From: Echinarachnius parma
Taxonomy: Eukaryota > Echinodermata > Echinoidea > Clypeasteroida > Echinarachniidae
Direction of reading: 5' to 3'
Length of the DNA: 64,000 bases
Assembly: GCA_037951105.1 (NCBI GenBank)
Contig: JBAMJV010009059.1
Location: 1 to 64,000 of the forward strand
Below the pieces are notes generated by a model. It was not told the DNA's origin. It saw only the letters and a program-made list of their open reading frames with translations, and did not search any database. Positions 56,330-64,000 of the stretch are shown piece by piece; position 1 is the first letter of the stretch; each line of letters opens with the position of its first letter. The position numbers were made by a program, and so were the translations under genes.

Positions 56330-58160
56330 TAGCATGGTTTAACGTTGCACCTTTAATCTAATGTGCAACTTAACACCCTATACATACAGGTGCAAAGTTC
56401 CACCTTTAAATGAGCTGTCACCTGTGCAAATATTTCACATTTAAAAGGTTGAACATCGCGCCTTTTTTTTAAAGGTGCAGAAAAAGGTGCGAAGAAATAA
56501 AGAAAACCATTTTTTACTAAATTTATTTTTTCACTTCAAATTTTGCTTATCTTTGTCTCAGCGATCAGAAAAATAAAAACGTTTTATTAACTGAAAGTTT
56601 TTTAAATACACGCGAGGTAAATAAGGATTAACTTTGCACCTATTTTGGTGCAAACCGTTGCCACACTGGGAGCACCTTAAAAGGTACAACTGTACATCTT
56701 CTGGCAAAGTGCTATATAGCTGCACCAAATAATTTGAAGGTTAAAAGTTGCAATTTACATATGAAAAACTTTCAGCCCTAAACGCGCATAAAAGAATACC
56801 AGCACTAAACAACCGCTTTCACGAAGAGAGACCGCTCGAGTGCACTCTTGCGTGAAAGTACACTCATCGGACTAGTCCAATGCGACAAAGCGGGGGTGCG
56901 AGCGCTCGCTCTCGGAGGGAGGGTTTGTGTACGGAAACCCGCGCATCGTTTTTGTGCGCTTTTCATTGTCATACAATATACGTGATCGTAGGATAAAAGT
57001 TTAAATATTGAATGTGTGTAATGCTTTTCATTTATGTTCGTTATGTCATATGTTTTATTTTTAAAATGAAATCTGGGAGACATGTGCTAATACTGAATTC
57101 CCTCTAGTCAGAGTGCAATGGCCCATTCGGGTACACGTGTATACACGTAGAACAATGCAGGCCAGTAAGATGAATAAAAAATCTTCAGATAAATCAAGTT
57201 AAATTGTTAATATCTGAATGTTCTCACCAACAAACTTCAAAATAAGCATCCAACGGTATGGGTTATCATATATATTGGTTTATTAGCCATACTAACAACT
57301 GCTACTTCTCCAAAATTGTGAATTAATCCTTGTTCGACGACATTCAGCCGTCCAGTTTTGGCGAAGATACAACACAAAAGCGATCTCCGAGAGTTTGAGC
57401 GCAACACACACACCCTGTACGCACCGCGTTAATTGCACGTGTAGCCATATGACTGTTTGTTGTTCGTACGGGCGCACTCGTCATGCGTAGCTAGCGCTAC
57501 ACTATCCCAGCCAACTTGATTTATTTTGAAAAGCTACTTTTTATTGGTTGAAAAATGGCTACCGTTTCCTCTCCACGAATGAAAACAATTGTTATATCAA
57601 CGTAAAGGTGTGACGTCAAGGTTTCTGAATCCGTCCGAAGATTTTTTATAAGTCACTCGTGTGAGATTTGCCGACTGGTTGACTGTGCGAAATCCGACAA
57701 AAAAGGGGGAAAACAGTGCAATCTCCATAGGCAGGCTGAAAAAGTCAAAACTTTTAGGGGAAAATGGCTACCGTTTCCCCTGAAAGAAAAATCACAAATT
57801 TAGTATCATTTTTAAGACGACATTTCAAATAATAAAAAACCGTCCGAAGATTTTTTTAACAAATTTCCATTTTCCCGCAATACCAGCAATTCTATCAAAA
57901 CATGGTGTTTTTGGTGTACGTTCCCCGTGCTTAACAGGATAAGCGACGAGGCGCTGAGCAGATGCGCGTTACTTTTCCATATGAACTCTAAAATGTGCAG
58001 AGTTGCACCTTTATGACGCAATAAAGGTGCAAACTTGCAATTTGCATCTTTACACCTTCACCTAAACGTGGAATTATGCACCTTTAAAGGAGCAGCCTAT
58101 ATGTGTCAAGCGGTTTCCACCTTTTTTAAAGGTGCAACATTGACCCTTTGTTCTAATAGT
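56330..58160. mobile_element. ~1.8-kb element with AAAGGTGCA sub-terminal arrays
   Basis: The left end ttaacgttgcacctttaat and the right end aaaggtgcaacattgaccc are inverse. Several aaaggtgca / tgcaccttt motifs in mixed orientation fill ~400 bp at the left and ~170 bp at the right. The centre is ordinary and non-coding. The arrangement resembles clustered transposase-binding sites at transposon ends (inference). Confidence 0.6.
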
Positions 58161-58404
58161 GTGTAGTGTGAATTCGCAGACTTAGCGGAATCCCCCTTTT
58201 TTTCATCTTGCATGTAATTTGAAGCCACTCTACAGCAGCTGCAGAAGGTGTTGTGTTAATATGCAGAGGACACGCTTGACATTTTCTTCTTTTAAAAGTG
58301 TTCAAAGTAAGTATAATTAACTATGCAAACGTGTTGTGTATCCCAAGAGAGGTTTCTGCTTATGTATGTATGTGAAAACCGTCATCAGTTCATTTATTTT
58401 GTAG

Positions 58405-58427
58405 GAGATGACTGGTCTAGAGGTGAA
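58405..58427 (+). CDS. Possible 23-nt microexon
   Basis: Acceptor catttattttgtag and a strong donor GGTGAA|gtaagt enclose GAG ATG ACT GGT CTA GAG GTG AA. It is phase-compatible with the exon at 63029, giving MTGLEVKWDETVTF. This is a suggestion based only on splice sites. Confidence 0.18.
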
Positions 58428-58852
58428 GTAAGTTTGTTCGTTATTTACTTCAGTCCCATATGCTGTAAATCGTGTTGTCATTTTCGTTTCGTATCTGACT
58501 TTGCCGGCCACGACGCTACGCACCAGCACCACCACTTATACCGTTTGTGCTTAGCATACAGAATCACATTGACGTAGTGCATTATGTTTTCGATCGGCGG
58601 GGCAATTGATTGTTCGAGGGGTGTGAGCGAATTCACTTTGACCCAGTTGACAATGAGTTGTTAATGGTTACGACCGGACGCTAGCGGTATAGAACAAAGG
58701 CACCACGAAGTGTGTGGGGTCATGTGTAACATACAAAGTATTTTACACATGACAGTACAGGTATGACGCTACGCCTACGCGACTAAAGTAACTGCAGTTT
58801 ATGTATAGTGACTGGCCTGGCCTGGTGTGCCGCTTCGTTTCGATCACGCTAT

Positions 58853-58925
58853 AGCTACCCTGACACTTGCACGAATTTTGTTCCCGCAATGCCACTAAAT
58901 GCGTTGTGCCAATGAGTAAAGTCTT
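58853..58925. repeat. Fragment of the family N repeat
   Basis: In inverse orientation it matches the end of the 62320-62935 repeat (ttggcacaacgcatttagtg to cgtgcaagtgtcagggtag). Confidence 0.65.
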
Positions 58926-59009
58926 CACATAGCCCCACATCTACAATGTATTGTAAATGGTCCTGATAAGTGATAGGACCACATCTACAATGTATTGTAA
59001 ATGGTCCTG

Positions 59010-60354
59010 ATAGGACCATTTACTGCTCACAGTGGTACAAATCTACGGGACACAATTTGAACTACAAACAGAGAGAAAAGAACAGCATATCTAAAGTAAA
59101 CAATTGCATACCTAGATTGAAGCTGATTTTATGATTTATTGTACAAAATTTCATTTTCAAAATGATAAGTCATACTTACAAAAATCGTCATATAAGTTCC
59201 ATTTCTTTCTCTTCCTGCTCGATGTCCCATCGTAAACAAAGAAAGCCCGCCCGCAACATGTGGAGGCCGCTTATTATTGTCCAAAACAAGCGAACTCGCG
59301 ATCTGCAAGCATGCCCGCCGTGTCAGAATTCGGATACGGTAACACGTGTGGTGTGGGAAGCTTGCGGGAAATACATGACAGTCATCCAGATAGCAGCAAC
59401 ACTTTCGAGAGGGATCACGACTGGGATTCTCTCAGTTTTTTATTTTCCAAAACTGCAAATTTTCCATTTTTTTCGACATTTGAAGAATAATTTGGACCAT
59501 TTTGGTAAGTTCATATAATACTTGTATCATTTTTAGGGCCAGTCATGATTGATTTTGTTGAATTTAAGATAAGAATTTTGTGTGAAATTTTGACAAACTT
59601 TTTTTGTACTGTCCCACATTGTTCCCGTATAGCGCAGCATTACAATGTAGTGTTGTGTGGATAGGACCATTTACTGCTCACAGTGGTAAAAACCTACGGG
59701 ACACAATTTGAACTACAAACAGAGAGCAAAGAACAGCATATCTAAAGTAAAAAATTGCATACCTAGATTGAAGCTAATTTTATGATTTATTGTACAAAAT
59801 TTCATTTTCAAAATGATAAGTCATACTTACAAAAATCGTCATATAAGTTCCATTTCTTTCTCTTCCTGCTCGATGTCCCATCGTAAACAAAGAAAGCCCG
59901 CCCGCAACATGCGGAGGCCGCTTATTATTGTCCAAAACAAGCCAACTCGCGATCTGCAAGCATGCCCGCCGTATCCGATTTCGGATACGCCGTATCAGAA
60001 TTCGGATACGCCGTGTCAGAATTCGGATACGGTAACACGTGTGGTGTGGGAAGCTTGCGGGAAATACATGACAGTCATCCAGATAGCAGCAACACTTTCG
60101 AGAGGGATCACGACTGAGATTTTCTCAGTCTTTTTATTTTCCAAAACTGCAGATTTTCCATTTTTTTTCGACATTTGAAGAATAATTTGGACCATTTTGG
60201 TAAGTTCATATAACACTTGTATCATTTTTAGGGCCAGTCATGATTGATTTTGTTGAATTTAAGATAAGAATTTTGTGTGAAATTTTGACAAACTTTTTTT
60301 GTACTGTCCCACATTGTTCCCGTATAGCGCAGCATTACAATGTAGTGTTGTGTG
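59010..60354. repeat. Tandem duplication of a ~650-bp unit
   Basis: 59010-59660 and 59663-60354 are near-identical head to tail. The second has an expansion of tcagaattcggatacgccg-type units. Each contains a CpG-rich core (agcccgcccgcaacatg) and parallel open frames of 118-121 codons without recognisable domains. Confidence 0.9.
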
Positions 60355-60392
60355 CATAGCCCACTGTCCCATTCATCGTGTATTCCCATTAT

Positions 60393-61040
60393 CCTGGCAT
60401 ACTGAGGTGTGTATACCTAACTGTTACGGACGGCGCTGTGAAGACGAGACGTTACAAAATTTGATGAAATTTTGCGACGGGTGGTTTCAAGGAATTTACA
60501 TCTATTATTATTATTTTTTTTTTAGTTCTAGACATGAATTAAACCTTCAACCTACCTTGCTTGCTATTTAATTTGTTGCAAAAGAATGATAACTTACCTC
60601 AAATTGATGATGATGATGATGATGACTGTTATTTCCTTCGTCTTTGTTCGCTGCAAGCAATGTCAGGTGACCGAAAACTCGTCGGCAATGCATAGCGCAT
60701 GCGCGGGGGCGATCGGTTGACTACATACTAGGCTAGGGTGCATTAGCTTGCGACAAGTTTTTGATCATCTGATATTGCATGCAGCGAACAAACTCGGAAA
60801 CCATTTTCGTCACTTCTGTAATCTTGCCAGTTTTATAGTAAATTTCAGTATAAATAAAACGAATGGAGCATCAGATTTGGATCATTGATGTCCATGCATA
60901 ACATAATTCGTAAGTATGAACCGAGATATGTTATTTAAAGTATGATATTGTGTGTTTTTAAAACTTTTTTTATAAGTGTGTTTGCCGTTAAAGCCTATAA
61001 AGTGTTACCATCACGGTATACACACCTCAGTATGCCAGGC
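60393..61040. mobile_element. Family M element, copy 2
   Basis: Ends cctggcatactgaggtgtgt and acacacctcagtatgccagg are perfect inverse repeats. The body matches 6146-6744, including the (GAT)n tract and the inner ttcgctgca-gcaatgtcagg dyad. Confidence 0.88.
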
Positions 61041-61066
61041 GCCGTACTACGTACGGCGCCTGGTTA

Positions 61067-61672
61067 GGTTAGTGTATACCGTGATGGTAACACTTTATAG
61101 GCTTTAACGGCAAACACACTTATAAAAAAAAACACAAAATCATACTTTAAATAACATATCTCGGTTCATACTTACGAATTATGTTATGCATGGACATCAA
61201 TGATCCAAATCGTAAAATGTCTGATGCTCCATTCGTTTTATTTATATACTGAAATTTACTATAAAACTGGCAAGATTACAGAAGTGACGAAAATGGTATC
61301 CGAATTTGTTCGCTGCATGCAATATCAGGTGGTCGAAAACTTGTCGGCAATGCGCGAGGTCGCAGGTCAAACTTTGGCGTACGAGCCTGGATGTGCGCGC
61401 GATCTGTACAGCGATTGATCTATTTAATTCTGCGTGCGCGATACACCCCTGTACACGTACATGTGAGTACGGTACAGTCCCTGGCTTGTATTAGTCAACC
61501 GATCGCCACTTACGCGCGGAATACCTCCTATCCCAGCATGCATTGCCGACGAGTTTTCGGTCACCTGACATTGCATGCAGCGAACAAAAACGAAGGAAAT
61601 AACAGTCATCATCATCATCATCATCAATTTGAGGTAAGTTATCATTCTTTTGCAACAAATTAAATAGCATTA
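61067..61672. mobile_element. Family M element, copy 3 (inverted)
   Basis: The reverse complement of copy 2 from taccgtgatggtaacacttt to attcttttgcaacaaattaa. Together with copy 2 it forms a ~1.3-kb palindrome centred on ggcgccgtactacgtacggcgcc-type sequence near 61040. Confidence 0.88.
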
Positions 61673-62319
61673 TATGGCTTCGCCGAGCGCTGGTACAGCC
61701 GAAGTGCGCTTGCGCATGAAAATTATATGAATATTTATGAGGTGAGCCCCACGCACACGTGCAGAGCGCTCCATTGTGTGCATGCACAAAAAAGTACGAC
61801 GATAGCTACTGTGTGGCTAAAAATATCGGAGCTGCAAAACCATGCATAATGCCCATGTCAACAACTTTATCAACACTCGCACACAAGAAAATGGCTATGA
61901 ACCGATCGAAAAAAGCATGTAGATTTTCGAAAAATTATCATCTTTCACATACAAAATTGTCGAAATATCGAAAACTTATATCTAACCGGTAACCCTTATA
62001 AACGGCATCCCGAATAGCTCAAAATCCATTTTGGCGAAAAACGGCAGGTGAAAAAGACCTTCTTTCACAAGATTTTGTCCAAAGAGAAGCGTATCGAATT
62101 TGGTATCATCGTGTAGAATGGGCGTTCAGAAAGCCAATGACGTAACTGCATCGAAATGAATTGTAGGAAGAGAATGCAGCGAAAAGGGTAAACCCTGTGC
62201 TCTGTCCAGACCGATACCGCTCCGATACCACATTTTCATGGCATGCATAATCGACCCAGAAGCCAGCCAAGTCTCGTAATGAGATGCGTGCGCATGCGAT
62301 CAATGACGTCATGCATACA
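61673..62319. other. Intergenic region without a recognised gene
   Basis: No supported ORF, tRNA or TIR pair seen. Confidence 0.4.
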
Positions 62320-62935
62320 TTATCGTTCGCGAAAGGTACCGCTCGCTGGCTATGTGCTTCGTGAACGAGCGTGAAGAGTGTGTGAAGTGTGCCATGTGTG
62401 TGTGCGTGCCATGTCGTAGAGAGAATTTCGAAATGTTAAAAAATTTGGCACGCATCAATTTTCGTACCATGTGCGTGCACTTGCGTGAACACTGCGCGAA
62501 CACAACGTGAACAGCTCGTGAACAATGCGTGGCATGGCGGGTAGTGTCAGGGTGGTTTTAGGTGTGAAACGACAGGCTATGCATTATAGCGTGCCACAAA
62601 GCGGGACAAAGCGTGACCAAAAATTGGCCCGACGACTTCACGCATGATGCAGGAACTATGCGTGGTGTCCGTGACACTGCGGTACGGTAGACGTGAACAA
62701 TGCGCGAACTATACTTTAACCTATGTGTGAACAAGTAGTGCCATTGCGTGCCAAAGTGTGCCAATGCGGCCCATTATTGGCCGCGCATTGCGTAGACAGT
62801 GCGTAACTCTGCGTGTACAGTGCGCGAACAGGTCGCAAACGCTCCGCGATGTAGCACCTAAATGGCATGCCTTGCCACGACGCATTTTGTGGCAATGCGG
62901 GGACAAAATTTGTGCAAGTGTCAGGGTGGCTTATG
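62320..62935. repeat. Family N: array of gcgtgaacaatgcg-type motifs
   Basis: Motifs such as cgtgaacaatgcg, gtgaacactgcgcgaacac and gtgccattgcgtgcc recur irregularly at 10-40 bp. A segment gtgtcagggtggytta appears at both 62546 and 62918. GC-rich relative to surroundings, no ORF. Confidence 0.7.
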
Positions 62936-63028
62936 TGGTATTATATAATATTTTCTTTCATCAGAATTTAATGACAATGTAAATGAGAGCCGACTTTAAC
63001 ATTTATTTTAATTTTAATTTCATTTCAG

Positions 63029-63149
63029 ATGGGATGAAACCGTCACTTTTCAGTCAACCAAGTCTAAAACCCCAAAAAGCGGAAGAGAACGGGACTCGGC
63101 CCAGGAGCCTGCCCTTGTCCTTGACCTGTTCAGGGTAGCAGAACTGTAG
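63029..63149 (+). CDS. Possible terminal coding exon
   Basis: Strong acceptor ttttaattttaatttcatttcag (tract at about 63006-63028), then WDETVTFQSTKSKTPKSG to ALVLDLFRVAEL and TAG (63147-63149). I do not recognise the product. Alternatively, the exon is 5' UTR of the ORF at 63408, since the other frames stop quickly. Confidence 0.35.
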
Positions 63150-63407
63150 CTGTTTGCATCATGACATTTAATTTTATTTGAATGGCCGTCTTTTGATCAG
63201 CTTGTAGAAGGAAGGATTGTGTGTTGAAAGAGACCGCAACTGTGCAACAACAAAACTGCCCGGCCAGATATCGTCGGTTGATGCTTAAAAAAAAAAATTG
63301 TAATTAGAACTTTAAGTTTAAACAGTGATGTCACAGAAATGTACTGAGGTACTCCCAGTCATGTAAACAGTAAAATAATGATATGAAAGTTGCATCAGTC
63401 TTTTAAA

Positions 63408-64000
63408 ATGAAGCCAATTGAAGACAGGACCGATCGAGATCATTTAGAAGCTGTAGAGGATGGTGATTTGGGTGAAGGAAATCCAAGTGCCATGGAATCA
63501 CGACCGTCTCGTGAGAAACGGATAGGCAAGACAAATTGTGTTAAAACAATAGCACATCTCGGTGAAGATGAACACTGCAAGGGAATTTTCACGGATGTTT
63601 CAAAAACGAATTGTGGAGAACTTCAAAGTGATACAGCATCCAAGGATGTGATTGGAACAGGAGATTGGACTGATCAAGATCATTTAGCAGGAGTTGAGGA
63701 TGGGGATTTCCTTGAAGGAATCCCAAATGGTCTGGAATCACAACAGCAGTCTCACAAGAAACAGAAAGAAAAGACAAGTATGATACAGATAAAAGCAGAA
63801 CTTGATGGAGATGACCACTGCAAGCACATTTTCACAGATGTTTCAAGTGTGAATTGTGACACACTTCAAAGTGACGCAGCATCCGAGGATCAGAGAGGAA
63901 CAGAAGAAACTGTGGATGTCAACTTAGATAGAAGTGACCCAAATCGAGGTAAACAAATCTTCACAGGTCTATACCCCAACTTGGCTTTCTCTAAATGCAT
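63408..64000 (+). CDS. ORF with two tandem acidic ~80-residue modules, open at the window edge
   Basis: ATG at 63408, first after an in-frame TGA at 63384; open for 197 codons to the end. Two modules repeat the pattern (D/R)DHL-(E/A)-x-VEDGD...(F/L)EG-x-P...E-S, then HCK-x-IFTDVS-x-x-NC and LQSD-A-S: residues ~9-86 and ~87-170. The end SDPNRGKQIFTGLYPNLAF may run into an intron, because aatcgaggtaaac contains a possible donor at about 63950. The function is unknown. No zinc finger or membrane segment is seen in this part. Confidence 0.65.
   Translation, partial: MKPIEDRTDRDHLEAVEDGDLGEGNPSAMESRPSREKRIGKTNCVKTIAHLGEDEHCKGIFTDVSKTNCGELQSDTASKDVIGTGDWTDQDHLAGVEDGDFLEGIPNGLESQQQSHKKQKEKTSMIQIKAELDGDDHCKHIFTDVSSVNCDTLQSDAASEDQRGTEETVDVNLDRSDPNRGKQIFTGLYPNLAFSKC

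Noticed and set aside
59162-60178. Two parallel ORFs (118 and 121 codons) that look like a duplicated gene
   Set aside because: They follow from the DNA tandem duplication; their 3' parts diverge by frameshift and no recognisable protein feature is present. Kept only as a repeat.

Overview
The window is nuclear DNA of a multicellular animal. Genes are split by introns with GT-AG borders, non-coding DNA is AT-rich and packed with inverted-repeat elements, and long poly-G/poly-C runs are frequent. The coding genes are animal-type (non-muscle myosin regulatory light chain, ArfGAP1). The repeat style suggests a marine invertebrate deuterostome, most likely an echinoderm such as a sea urchin; that assignment is inference.

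Layout. (1) 1-2450: last exon of a myosin regulatory light chain gene (+), with broken copies of that exon on both sides. (2) 5897-26631: a complete 13-exon ARFGAP1 gene (+; 539 codons by my splice model), from the zinc-finger GAP domain through two lipid-packing-sensor-like segments to a Trp/Asp-rich tail. Its introns hold a 5'-truncated non-LTR retrotransposon with an uninterrupted 811-codon ORF (minus strand), a 40-bp minisatellite, many small TIR elements, and repeated copies of ARFGAP1's own exon edges (exons 3, 4, 6, 11/12 and 12). (3) 26632-35200: intergenic or 3'-UTR DNA made largely of TIR/foldback elements and retrotransposon scraps. (4) 35245-43229 (-): a three-exon gene for a small type I membrane protein (signal peptide, short ectodomain, one membrane helix, cytoplasmic tail with three PPxY motifs). 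(5) 47840-49859 (-): the 3' part of a second gene of similar design with one PPxY motif; its first exon was not found. (6) 50800-63000: mostly repeats, including 1.6-1.8 kb TIR elements, a 650-bp tandem duplication and a 1.3-kb palindrome. (7) 63029-64000 (+): a possible terminal exon, then an ORF running off the window edge that encodes two tandem acidic modules of about 80 residues.

How things fit together. ARFGAP1 and the light chain are unrelated housekeeping genes. The two minus-strand membrane proteins share exon phase and topology and carry WW-domain ligands, which suggests paired membrane adaptors for NEDD4-type ubiquitin ligases (inference). The most unusual signal is that exon edges with their splice sites have been tandemly copied again and again within ARFGAP1 and the light-chain gene. 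The second is the density and nesting of palindromic elements. Element boundaries come from reading TIRs by eye and can be off by several bases.
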